A stretch of 35,171 bases of DNA. Origin: Deltaproteobacteria bacterium. Lineage in GTDB: Bacteria; Desulfobacterota; DSM-4660; Desulfatiglandales; Desulfatiglandaceae. The DNA is taken from NCBI GenBank assembly GCA_003646815.1, contig QMLQ01000004.1, positions 1-35,171 of the forward strand. The letters run 5' to 3'. The position numbers and the translations under genes are program-made. Below the pieces are notes generated by a model. The model was given only the letters and a program-made list of their open reading frames with translations, searched no databases and was not told the origin of the DNA. Below are positions 15,518 through 22,678 of the stretch, one piece after another; positions within the stretch are counted from its first letter, which is position 1; each line of letters begins with the position of its first letter.

Positions 15518-16210
15518 TTACTTTTTGCCTTTTCGGCCTGATTTGCGCTTGGGCGCCTTCAGCTCATCCGCCAATCCCTGGATTTCTTCGCGCAGGGCTT
15601 TGAATTCTGCCTGAATAAGTTCTTTCAGTTCATTCAGGGCCGCCACAATGGGCTCAGGCATTCGCTGGCCTTCCTCCCAATCGATGGTAACATCTCTTCC
15701 CTCCACCAGCGGAGCAGCTGGTTTGCCTGGCTTGACCTTTTCCTCCACAACGCCCTTCTGTCCCTGGATTTCTCTTTTCAGGTCTTTGAATCGCTGCACT
15801 TCTTCCAGTAATATCGTTTCTTTTTCAATCTCCTTCAGCCCATCCGACGAGAGAATTTTCTCCAACGCGGAGTAAACCGAATTCAACACCTTAATGGCTT
15901 CAGGATTAGTCTTCGCCTTGTATTTCTTGATGTATCTTCCCAGTGAATCAAGCATCTTGAAAAAAGGCGCCATAATGCGGTTGCCGTTATAATTGTTCTT
16001 CAGTTTTGCGACTTCATCCAGGAAATGGCTCATGACCTCATCGGAGATCTCCCAATCTAATGAGAGGATAACACTCTGCAGCTCTCTTAAAGGAGATACC
16101 TGGGTTTCAAGAGGCTCATTCTCTTCATCGACTGTGCCGTCACCTTCAATAAAAATCTCGTCAAGGCGCTTTTCCACTTCATCCGTGAGCTTTGCTTTTT
16201 TCTTTGCCAA
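15518..16210 (-). CDS. Unknown coiled-coil cytoplasmic protein of the MglA operon
   Basis: A 230-aa protein when started at the TTG at 16210 (LAKKKAKLTDEVEK). The track start at 16294 would run 74 nt into the GTPase gene. TAGGAGAAG, which includes the GTPase stop codon, sits directly upstream of the TTG. The protein is highly charged and helical: an acidic N-terminal region, a central region (QSVILSLDWEISDEVMSHFLDEV) with repeated helices, a Pro/Lys linker, the segment VTIDWEEGQRMPEPIVAALNELKELIQAEFK, and a basic Lys/Arg tail. I do not recognise a named family. Translational coupling to the GTPase gene suggests that it is a GTPase effector or regulator. That is inference from position only. 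Confidence 0.72.
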   Translation of the reverse strand: MAKKKAKLTDEVEKRLDEIFIEGDGTVDEENEPLETQVSPLRELQSVILSLDWEISDEVMSHFLDEVAKLKNNYNGNRIMAPFFKMLDSLGRYIKKYKAKTNPEAIKVLNSVYSALEKILSSDGLKEIEKETILLEEVQRFKDLKREIQGQKGVVEEKVKPGKPAAPLVEGRDVTIDWEEGQRMPEPIVAALNELKELIQAEFKALREEIQGLADELKAPKRKSGRKGKK

Positions 16211-16220
16211 GGGTCTTCTC

Positions 16221-16826
16221 CTATTTGAATTCTTTTTCCAGTGCCGCCATGGTAAGTGTAATAATCTTCTTGAGGGTCTTGACCACATTATCACCCTTCA
16301 AGGCACTTGCCTCGAATGAGGGCACCTTCAACCTGCTGTTGAGATCCTTCTCCATTGTCTCGTAAGAAAGCAATGGGATCCCGTCTCCTGCCAGGTCGCG
16401 TTTGTTGTACTGCAGAACCAGCGGGATCTTAAAAATGCTTTTTTTATACGTGGAAAGGTTTTCCTGCAGGTTCTTTACAGAAAGCATATTGCTCTTTCTT
16501 CTCACTTTCATGGAATCGGCGACAAAAACCACCCCGTCCACCCCCCGCAGGACCAGTCTTCTCGTCGCGTTATATTTTACCTGCCCGGGAACTGTATAAA
16601 GCTGGATCTTGACATCATAGCCCTTGATTTTGCCCATTTCGAACGGAAGGAAATCAAAGAAGAGGGTCCTGTCGCCCTGGGTCTTGATCGCAATCATCTC
16701 GGTTTTGATACGGTCATTGAACTTATTATAAATATACTCCAGGTTGGTGGTCTTTCCACCTCTTCCAGGACCGTAATACACGATCTTGACCTGGACTTCC
16801 TTCTTTTTCAGGTTGACAAATGCCAT
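16221..16826 (-). CDS. MglA-like small Ras-family GTPase
   Basis: A 201-aa Ras-like GTPase of the bacterial MglA family. Seen: P-loop GPGRGGKTT (about 19-27), the switch-region Thr after it, TVPGQ in place of the eukaryotic DxxG switch II (as is usual for MglA), the conserved LRGVDGVVFVADS strand, NKRD as the G4 base-specificity motif, and SALKG as G5. All nucleotide-binding elements are intact. MglA proteins cycle between GTP and GDP forms under roadblock proteins and set cell polarity or motility in Myxococcus and relatives. An upstream roadblock gene (70-nt gap) is its probable GAP. GGGGGT precedes the ATG. It is transcribed with a receptor and a PilZ protein, which points to a signal-dependent polarity or surface-behaviour switch. 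Confidence 0.92.
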   Translation of the reverse strand: MAFVNLKKKEVQVKIVYYGPGRGGKTTNLEYIYNKFNDRIKTEMIAIKTQGDRTLFFDFLPFEMGKIKGYDVKIQLYTVPGQVKYNATRRLVLRGVDGVVFVADSMKVRRKSNMLSVKNLQENLSTYKKSIFKIPLVLQYNKRDLAGDGIPLLSYETMEKDLNSRLKVPSFEASALKGDNVVKTLKKIITLTMAALEKEFK

Positions 16827-16896
16827 GAAAGAATACCCCCTTCAAATATCCCTTTTTCAAGCAATGAAAAGTTCATTGTTATCCCAAGAGGCCCCT

Positions 16897-17301
16897 TCAT
16901 GGGCTCATTTGGTGACCCAGGACACCCGTAATTTCGTCGATTGCCTCCGCGACCTTTAATCGCAGAAACCCCAGCGAAACATCCTGGTCAAAAATGGTGA
17001 TGAGCAGAAATTCCTTCATCACTTTGCTGAAATGAATGCTTTCCTTCTTTCCTTTATGAAAAAGGAGGGAAAACTCATCTTCTCCGATTATCTTGGCCAT
17101 GGTGCTGACTGCCCCGAAATTTCCCGCTGCCAGGGCGGCCAGTGAATAGATATCGTGTTTCATCTTCCCCGAATCCTGGCTGGCTATGACGTTGCCTGCC
17201 ATATCAATGAGAAAAACGCACCTGACCCCTATGTCCATGAAGTCCTCTTCCAGGATTCCTTCAATGGCATCAAGCTCCTTTTGATCAAGAACGTACGTCA
17301 A
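16897..17301 (-). CDS. MglB-like roadblock/LC7 domain protein
   Basis: A 134-aa roadblock protein using the TTG at 17301. A very strong GGAGGTGG lies 4 nt upstream of it. The track start (17361) adds 20 residues of poor composition and would place that ribosome site inside the gene. Seen: the N-terminal helix DQKELDAIEGILEEDFMDIG, the strands VRCVFLIDMAGNVIASQD, the helix SLAALAAGNFGAVSTMAKIIG, and later strands (SLLFHKGKKESIHF; FLLITIFDQDVSLGFLRL). This matches MglB-like proteins, which dimerize and act as GAPs for MglA. It is the first gene of the eight-gene minus-strand operon. Confidence 0.87.
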   Translation of the reverse strand: MTYVLDQKELDAIEGILEEDFMDIGVRCVFLIDMAGNVIASQDSGKMKHDIYSLAALAAGNFGAVSTMAKIIGEDEFSLLFHKGKKESIHFSKVMKEFLLITIFDQDVSLGFLRLKVAEAIDEITGVLGHQMSP

Positions 17302-17729
17302 TGGTCCACCTCCGTCCTGTGTCGAATGGGTGTGACTCAGGTTGTCACGTTCACGGTTCACACTTCACGTAAGCGGTTTGCAATCCTTTTCAATGAACTG
17401 TAAACTCCGGAACCTGAGCCTGAGCAGTTATGAAAAAAAGCATCAAAACATCCATTCTGTCTATGGCACTTGACGCATTTACATGCAAAGGCGATGCCAT
17501 TTATTCGCGGTGAATCTTCCTCCTCGTCAAACCCCTCTCCTCAGTCCTTCGCGCCGAAAACCACCCCCTTTCCCCTTTATGACGTCAATTTTTTGCCACT
17601 TTAATCGCGTATCCTATGACGCTCTGCCTTGATCCAAACCCTTCCCCGAATATTTCTTGCCTCCCAAGGGCGTTGAAAAAAGTATCCGGTTGACTGTCTC
17701 CCTAGAAATATGCGAGAATATTTTTTCTT
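17302..17729. other. 428-bp divergent intergenic region between the roadblock operon and tadA
   Basis: No convincing CDS is present. It holds the roadblock leader, a stretch of direct ~7-bp repeats (GTTCACG GTTCACA CTTCACG, about 17350-17370), a TGACGTCA palindrome near 17580, and the tadA-proximal promoter described separately. A minus-strand TTGACG exists near 17528, but no good -10 box follows it, so the operon promoter was not assigned. Confidence 0.5.
17690..17719 (+). promoter_or_regulatory. Possible tadA promoter, nearly leaderless
   Basis: TTGACT (17690-17695) and GAGAAT (17714-17719) are 18 nt apart, with a TGn extended -10. A start near 17726 would leave only a few nt before the tadA ATG at 17730, and no Shine-Dalgarno sequence is seen there. 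This suggests leaderless or very short-leader translation. The -10 match is moderate (4 of 6). Confidence 0.4.
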
Positions 17730-18185
17730 ATGGGTGCTGATCTTTCCCGCTTTATGGAAAAGGCCCTTCAAGAGGCCGATAAAGCATTTCGTCGAGAAGA
17801 AGTGCCCGTCGGTGCAGTGCTTGCTGGAGAAGACGGCCGAATCATCGCACGTGCCCACAATCGGACTATCGAGCTGAATGACCCAAGCGCACATGCCGAG
17901 ATCCTCGTACTGCGTCAGGGAGCTTCTCTTCGGAAAAATTATCGGTTAAACGGCTGCATCATGGTGGTCACGGTGGAACCTTGTCTTATGTGCATGGGGG
18001 CAATTATCCATGCACGCCTGAGCCATCTCGTTTTCGGAACGTGGGACCCCAAGTGGGGGGCTGCAGGATCACTCTTTGATATTCCCGGTGATCCCAGGCT
18101 GAACCACCATGTGAAGGTCACATCGGGAATTCTTGAAGAAAAGTCCAGAAAGTTGATGCAGGATTTCTTCAGGCTTCGCAGGTAA
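17730..18185 (+). CDS. tadA: tRNA-specific adenosine-34 deaminase
   Basis: A 151-aa zinc-dependent deaminase that converts A34 to inosine in tRNA-Arg(ACG). Seen: the zinc and proton-shuttle motif H55-A-E57 (HAEI) and the PCLMC motif (C85, C88), with EVPVGAVLAG near the N-terminus as in TadA. Length is normal. The ATG at 17730 has no clear ribosome binding site (see the promoter entry). The gene is followed by two serine tRNA genes and dnaX, an arrangement I associate with deltaproteobacteria. This fits a housekeeping role. Confidence 0.95.
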   Translation: MGADLSRFMEKALQEADKAFRREEVPVGAVLAGEDGRIIARAHNRTIELNDPSAHAEILVLRQGASLRKNYRLNGCIMVVTVEPCLMCMGAIIHARLSHLVFGTWDPKWGAAGSLFDIPGDPRLNHHVKVTSGILEEKSRKLMQDFFRLRR

Positions 18186-18193
18186 ATGAGCTT

Positions 18194-18259
18194 CTCCGCA
18201 GCAAGCCGCGGAGTATCAAGAAAGAGAGGAAAGAAGCAAGCTTCGGGGAATGAAACCCG
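18194..18259. repeat. Cluster of small hairpins after tadA
   Basis: Three adjacent inverted repeats: CTCCGC (18194-18199)/GCGGAG (18208-18213), GAAGC-AA-GCTTC (18233-18244) and CGGG (18244-18247)/CCCG (18256-18259). The motif GCAAGC occurs beside both of the first two. No U-tract follows, so this is not a typical terminator. It may be a dispersed palindromic repeat or a processing site ahead of the tRNA genes. Confidence 0.4.
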
Positions 18260-18281
18260 CAGCGGTTAAAAGTGATGTTTC

Positions 18282-18377
18282 GGAGAGGTACCGAAGTGGT
18301 CGTAACGGGGTCGACTCGAAATCGACTTGTCCCGTGAAGAGCGGGGCACGTGGGTTCGAATCCCACCCTCTCCGCCA
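18282..18377 (+). tRNA. tRNA-Ser (anticodon CGA)
   Basis: Complete class II tRNA. Acceptor stem GGAGAGG/CCTCTCC, anticodon loop CTCGAAA with anticodon CGA, a long variable arm (CCCGTGAAGAGCGGGG), a T-loop GGTTCGAATCC, discriminator G and an encoded CCA (18375-18377). It reads UCG codons. It lies between tadA and the second serine tRNA. Confidence 0.96.
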
Positions 18378-18493
18378 ACAAATTGGATAAAATCATTTGA
18401 CAGTGCCACTCCCTAACACTATCTTGTGTCCATAAATATCATAGTGATCGCGGGGCACAATGTAGTTCCAATCAAGAAATGCCAAACAACCGC

Positions 18494-18588
18494 GGAGAGA
18501 TGTCCGAGCTGGCTGAAGGAGCGCGACTGGAAATCGCGTGTACCACCAAAACGTGGTACCGAGGGTTCGAATCCCTCTCTCTCCGCCA
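18494..18588 (+). tRNA. tRNA-Ser (anticodon GGA)
   Basis: Complete class II tRNA. Acceptor stem GGAGAGA/TCTCTCC, anticodon loop CTGGAAA with anticodon GGA, a long variable arm (TACCACCAAAACGTGGTA), T-loop GGTTCGAATCC, discriminator G and encoded CCA (18586-18588). It reads UCC and UCU. A small ACCGTT-CA-AACGGT hairpin follows at 18596-18609. Confidence 0.96.
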
Positions 18589-18681
18589 TTTCGTAACCGT
18601 TCAAACGGTGGGGATGGAACTTTGGTCCGGTGAATAATTTCAAGTTCCTTTCAGCACCCAAGTAATAAACCAAAGGCTGAA

Positions 18682-20331
18682 ATGACGTACGAAGTGTTGG
18701 CAAGAAAATGGCGCCCCCAGGGATTTGAGGACGTCATTGGCCAGGAACATGTTACCCAGACGCTGGTCAATGCCATTAAGACAGGCAGGCTTGCGCATGC
18801 CTATCTCTTTTCCGGTCCCAGGGGAGTGGGCAAGACTTCGGTGGCACGAATCCTTGCCAAGGCCATCAACTGCGAAAAAGGAGAACCGGGGAAACCCTGC
18901 AACCAGTGCCAGGTCTGCGAAGAAATCACTTCGGGCTCATCCGTTGATGTCCAGGAAATAGACGGCGCGTCCAACCGGGGCATTGATGAAATACGGGAAC
19001 TCCGGGGAAACATCAACTACATGCCTTCGTCCAGCAGGTATCGCGTTTACATCATCGACGAAGTGCATATGCTCACTCTCCCCGCTTTTAACGCCCTGCT
19101 GAAGACACTTGAGGAACCTCCACCCCACGTAAAATTCATTTTCGCGACCACTGAACCCCACAAGGTGCCGGTAACCATCCTGTCCCGGTGCCAGCGCTTC
19201 GATTTCAAAAGGATCCCGCTTTACAAGATTGTCGAGCATCTCCAGAACATATCCCGCCAGGAAGGCATTGAAATCAGCAAGACCAGCCTTTCCCTGATTG
19301 CAAAAGAGGCTGACGGCGGGATGAGGGATGCAGAAAGCCTCCTCGACCAGGTCGTATCCTTTTCCGGGACTACGGTGGAAGACAAGCAGGTCACCGATAT
19401 CCTGGGAATCATAGACCGGGAGATCCTTTTTCAGCTGTCCGGGTCTATCGTGGAAGGGGATATGAAAAAATGCCTGGAGATACTGGATCAAGTCTACAAA
19501 TACGGGTATGACATGAAGGCGTTCTACCGGAGCCTGATGCAGCAGATCAGAGATCTCCTCATCAGTCTCATAGCACGGGAAAACGACCTCGTGGAAATCT
19601 CCGAGAACGACCGGGGAAGAGTCAGAGAGCAAGCGGAAAAGGCTGGCCGGGAACGGCTCCAGATCATCCTGAATTTTCTTATGAAACGTGAAGAAAACCT
19701 CCGGTTCACCACTGATCCGCGCCTCCTGCTTGAAGCCGTCATTCTCCAGCTTTGTCAGATGGGAGACTTTCTCTCCTTCGGGGAAATCATTGACAGGGTG
19801 GAAGGCCTGGAAAAAATGCTCTCCGGGAGACCTGTTACTCGACCTTCTCCGGATATTCCGAGACTTTCTGATCCCGAGGCCCATTGGCAGGGAAAAGAGA
19901 CCCACGGATCTCCCGAAGACCTCCAGCCCTCCTCCGGCAAAAGCGAGTGGAAACGATTCCTGTCCTTTCTTTCTTCAAAAAACCGGGCCATGGCTAAGGT
20001 CCTGGAAGAATGGGAGCTCAAAAGCCTGTCAAAGGACTCCCTGGCATTGAAAAGGGGCAACCGGTCTTTTTCGACGGCCTACTTTGACGACGCTGAAAAA
20101 CTCGATCAGCTTCGCGTGTATTGCAGGGAGTTTTTCGGGCAAGATATCCGCATCAGCCTTCAGGGAAGCGCAAAAAGCGTGTCCCGGAACAAAGCAGTCG
20201 ACCCCCCAAAGGCCAAGAAAAAGAGTGTCGCACCTCAACAGGACTTTCCACCTCCGGTGAAGGACATTCTCGACGTATTTCAAGGCAAGGTCATTACCGG
20301 GGAATCACCGCGAAAGCCGACGTCAGACTGA
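18682..20331 (+). CDS. dnaX: DNA polymerase III subunit gamma/tau
   Basis: A 549-aa clamp-loader ATPase. Seen: the N-terminal YEVLARKWRPQGFEDVIGQ, Walker A GPRGVGKTS (about 45-53), the zinc module with four Cys (C64, C73, C76, C79; GKPCNQCQVC), Walker B IIDEVHML, the sensor 1 FATTEPHK and the SRC arginine finger LSRCQRFDF. The C-terminal part (about 360-549) is variable, with a Lys-rich linker and a tau-like end. I looked for an internal slippery frameshift site for gamma production. Only short A-runs are present, none with clear stimulatory structure. The ribosome site is weak (AAAGG). The stop overlaps the metC stop by 9 bp in convergent orientation. Confidence 0.96.
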   Translation: MTYEVLARKWRPQGFEDVIGQEHVTQTLVNAIKTGRLAHAYLFSGPRGVGKTSVARILAKAINCEKGEPGKPCNQCQVCEEITSGSSVDVQEIDGASNRGIDEIRELRGNINYMPSSSRYRVYIIDEVHMLTLPAFNALLKTLEEPPPHVKFIFATTEPHKVPVTILSRCQRFDFKRIPLYKIVEHLQNISRQEGIEISKTSLSLIAKEADGGMRDAESLLDQVVSFSGTTVEDKQVTDILGIIDREILFQLSGSIVEGDMKKCLEILDQVYKYGYDMKAFYRSLMQQIRDLLISLIARENDLVEISENDRGRVREQAEKAGRERLQIILNFLMKREENLRFTTDPRLLLEAVILQLCQMGDFLSFGEIIDRVEGLEKMLSGRPVTRPSPDIPRLSDPEAHWQGKETHGSPEDLQPSSGKSEWKRFLSFLSSKNRAMAKVLEEWELKSLSKDSLALKRGNRSFSTAYFDDAEKLDQLRVYCREFFGQDIRISLQGSAKSVSRNKAVDPPKAKKKSVAPQQDFPPPVKDILDVFQGKVITGESPRKPTSD

Positions 20332-21513
20332 GTCCTCCCCTCTCTCGTTTCTCAGTGCCTCAAATCCCTTCTCGAGATCTTTCATCAGATCTCCCGGATC
20401 TTCAAGGCCGATATTGAGCCGCACGAGGGTTTTATCGGGATATCTTGCACTACAGGCTCGATCGTATTTCGCCGCCGTCAGGAGACTCTTGTATCCGCCC
20501 CAGCTGTATCCGAGACCGAAGAGATCCAGCGAATTCACAAAAGCCGCCAGCTTCGTTTCAGGATATTCTTCCTTGAAGGTAAAGGCGAAGAGACCCGAGG
20601 AACCTTTGAAATCCCTCTTCCAGATATGGTGTTCTGGATGGCTCGGCAGTGCAGGGTGGATCACCTTATCAACAAGGTCAACTGTTTCCAGCCATCTAGC
20701 AACTTGAAGCGCTGATGTTTCATGGTGCTTTAATCGTATCTCCAGGGTCTTCAGTCCCCGCAGTGCGAGATAGCAGTCCTCGGGTGAGGCGAACACTTCC
20801 ATGACACGGTAGAATTTACTGAATTGCTCGGCGTATTGGGCGCTCACCGTTACAGAACCCAGGAGCACGTCTGAGTGGCCGGAAATATATTTCGTGACCG
20901 ATTCTACCACCACATCAATCCCCAGCTCAAAGGGATGCAGGTAAAGGGGGGTCGCCCAGGTATTGTCCAGCAGGGTCATGATTCCCTTTTCCCGGGCAAT
21001 GGCCGTAACAGCAGGAATATCCTGAATTTCAAAAGTGTTTGATCCGGGGGACTCAAGAAAGATGAGCCTCGTATTTCCCCTGATATACTCCACGATATCA
21101 GCGCCCACCGCGGGAGGGACAACCCCGATTTCCACGTTATACCTGGAAAGAATCTTTCTGCAAAAACGGGCCGTCGGACCGTAAATGTTGTCGCACAGGA
21201 GGATATGATCACCGCTTTTCGTAAATGCCAGCAGGGTATTAATGATGCCGTTTATTCCCGATTGGAAGACACGGGTCAGGTGCCCACCCTCAAGTCTCCT
21301 GATTGCCTCCTCCAGGGCACGCTGCGTCGGCAACCGGTCCGTACCGTAGGAAACCCCCTCATATTGCCCCTTGTTTGCCCGGAGCATATCTTCATAGTTT
21401 TGAAATAAAACCGTTGAACCCTTGTAAACAGGAGGGTTGATCGTTCTTACCGGGTTGTCATTTATCACATTAAAATAATTATCAAATCCTATAAGTTCGG
21501 TGGTTTTCTTCAT
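20323..21513 (-). CDS. metC: Cystathionine beta-lyase (Cys/Met metabolism PLP enzyme)
   Basis: A 396-aa fold-type I PLP enzyme, closely following the E. coli MetC pattern as I recall it. Seen: PPVYKGSTVLF, the Tyr/Arg cofactor-contact segment VSYGTDRLPTQRALEEAI, FLESPGSNTFEIQDIPA, LLDNTWATPLYLHPFELGIDV, the Schiff-base Lys in SVTKYISGHSD (about 207), KRDFKGSSGLFAF and YSWGGYKSLL near the C-terminus. It cleaves cystathionine to homocysteine, pyruvate and ammonia. I start at the ATG 21513 (MKKTTELIGF), because the track's extra 20 N-terminal residues do not resemble the family. The upstream AAGGAATCAGAAGAC gives a moderate ribosome site. It faces dnaX tail to tail, with no terminator seen between them. 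Confidence 0.9.
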   Translation of the reverse strand: MKKTTELIGFDNYFNVINDNPVRTINPPVYKGSTVLFQNYEDMLRANKGQYEGVSYGTDRLPTQRALEEAIRRLEGGHLTRVFQSGINGIINTLLAFTKSGDHILLCDNIYGPTARFCRKILSRYNVEIGVVPPAVGADIVEYIRGNTRLIFLESPGSNTFEIQDIPAVTAIAREKGIMTLLDNTWATPLYLHPFELGIDVVVESVTKYISGHSDVLLGSVTVSAQYAEQFSKFYRVMEVFASPEDCYLALRGLKTLEIRLKHHETSALQVARWLETVDLVDKVIHPALPSHPEHHIWKRDFKGSSGLFAFTFKEEYPETKLAAFVNSLDLFGLGYSWGGYKSLLTAAKYDRACSARYPDKTLVRLNIGLEDPGDLMKDLEKGFEALRNERGEDSV

Positions 21514-21617
21514 GTCTTCTGATTCCTTTACGTCAGGATAATTGACTCGGATGAGTCTTGGCCACGCTACCACAAAATATTCCGGCTATCAAATCTAAAT
21601 ACAGTTCTTTTCCGATG

Positions 21618-21646
21618 TTGACGGAAGGCCCGCAACCTGATACGAT
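21618..21646 (+). promoter_or_regulatory. Sigma-70-type promoter for ybaB-recR
   Basis: TTGACG (21618-21623) and TACGAT (21641-21646) are separated by exactly 17 nt. The predicted start near 21653 leaves a leader of about 77 nt before the ybaB ATG. It would drive ybaB, recR and the glcD-like gene. Confidence 0.6.
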
Positions 21647-21729
21647 TTTTTATGCTTTGCAGGTCCTGCCTGCTTTCAGCACAAAACTCGTAAGAGCGCA
21701 AACTGATTTGAACGGTAAAGGAGACAAAC

Positions 21730-22059
21730 ATGAAAGGAATGCCAAATATGGGCCAGATTATGAAGCAGGCCCAACAGTTTCAGGCAAAGGTGGCAAAACT
21801 CCAGGAGGATCTGGGGGACAGGACCGTTGAGGCCTCGGCCGGCGGCGGTATGGTCACGGTCGTTGCGAACGGCCGACAGGAAATCGTTTCCATATCTATT
21901 GACCCGGAGGTCATAGACCCGGAAGACCGGGAAATGCTCCAGGACCTCGTGATCGCCGCCGTAAATGACGGCCTTGCCAAGGCAAAAGAGATGGTGAACG
22001 AAGAAATGGGCAAATTGACCAAGGGCATGAATCTCCCCAACCTTCCAGGGCTCATGTAG
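21730..22059 (+). CDS. ybaB: YbaB/EbfC family nucleoid-associated protein
   Basis: A 109-aa protein of the YbaB/EbfC family, which forms tweezer-like dimers that bind DNA. Seen: an N-terminal amphipathic helix (MGQIMKQAQQFQAKVAKLQEDL), the ASAGGGMVTVVANGRQEIVSISIDPEV strand region diagnostic of the family, and a helical C-terminus. GGAG lies about 7 nt upstream of the ATG. It is 13 nt from recR, the near-universal arrangement downstream of dnaX. Confidence 0.95.
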   Translation: MKGMPNMGQIMKQAQQFQAKVAKLQEDLGDRTVEASAGGGMVTVVANGRQEIVSISIDPEVIDPEDREMLQDLVIAAVNDGLAKAKEMVNEEMGKLTKGMNLPNLPGLM

Positions 22060-22072
22060 GAAAGGAATCTCC

Positions 22073-22678
22073 ATGGGTATTTATCCGCCGTCCCTTGAAA
22101 ACCTCATCAACCACTTTTCCAAACTTCCCGGTATCGGTCAAAAATCTGCCGCCCGAATGGCACTTTTTATTCTGAAAAGCGACCGGGCGCTGGCAGAAGG
22201 TCTGGCCAGGAGCCTGCTGGAGGTGAAAGAAAAGATAATCTTCTGTTCCGTGTGCTTTAATCTGACCGACGATGATCCCTGTCCCATATGTCGCAATGAA
22301 GCCAGGAACAACGGCACCCTCTGTGTTGTTGAAGGCCCGGGGGACCAGTTGGCCCTGGAGGAAAGCGGTTCATTCAAGGGACGGTATCATGTGCTCCATG
22401 GGGCCCTTTCTCCTCTTGACGGCATTGGTCCCGAAGACCTCAAGATCGGAGAACTGCTCTCCCGCTTGGACCGCGAAAACATCAGGGAAGTCATCCTGGC
22501 AACCAACCCCACCACCGAGGGAGAGGCCACTGCTTCTTTTCTGGCCGGTATTCTCTCGGACAAGGATGTCGCTGTCTCGCGCATCGCCCTCGGGGTTCCC
22601 ATGGGGGGTGATCTCAAGTACATGGATCGGATGACCCTCCAATATGCCCTCAAGACCCGGATGAAGGTAGAACCATGA
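22073..22678 (+). CDS. recR: Recombination mediator protein RecR
   Basis: A 201-aa RecR, normal length. Seen: the N-terminal HhH region FSKLPGIGQKSAARMA, the four-Cys zinc finger (CSVCFNLTDDDPCPIC), the Toprim motif VVEGPGD and the second Toprim part ILATNPTTEGEAT. RecR works with RecO/RecF to load RecA on gapped DNA. AAGGAAT precedes the ATG. Its stop overlaps the next start as ATGA, implying co-translation with the FAD oxidase gene. Confidence 0.97.
   Translation: MGIYPPSLENLINHFSKLPGIGQKSAARMALFILKSDRALAEGLARSLLEVKEKIIFCSVCFNLTDDDPCPICRNEARNNGTLCVVEGPGDQLALEESGSFKGRYHVLHGALSPLDGIGPEDLKIGELLSRLDRENIREVILATNPTTEGEATASFLAGILSDKDVAVSRIALGVPMGGDLKYMDRMTLQYALKTRMKVEP

Noticed and set aside
17575-17590. 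TGACGTCA palindrome as an operator
   Set aside because: A single 8-bp palindrome is expected by chance at this scale. It has no clear relation to a promoter.
18937-19905. 322-aa minus-strand ORF
   Set aside because: Antisense of dnaX, whose catalytic motifs are intact on the plus strand.
20205-20230. Programmed frameshift site in dnaX for gamma
   Set aside because: Only AAAAAG-type runs very near the 3' end, and an A6 run inside the conserved region near 19464. No stimulatory stem-loop was found.
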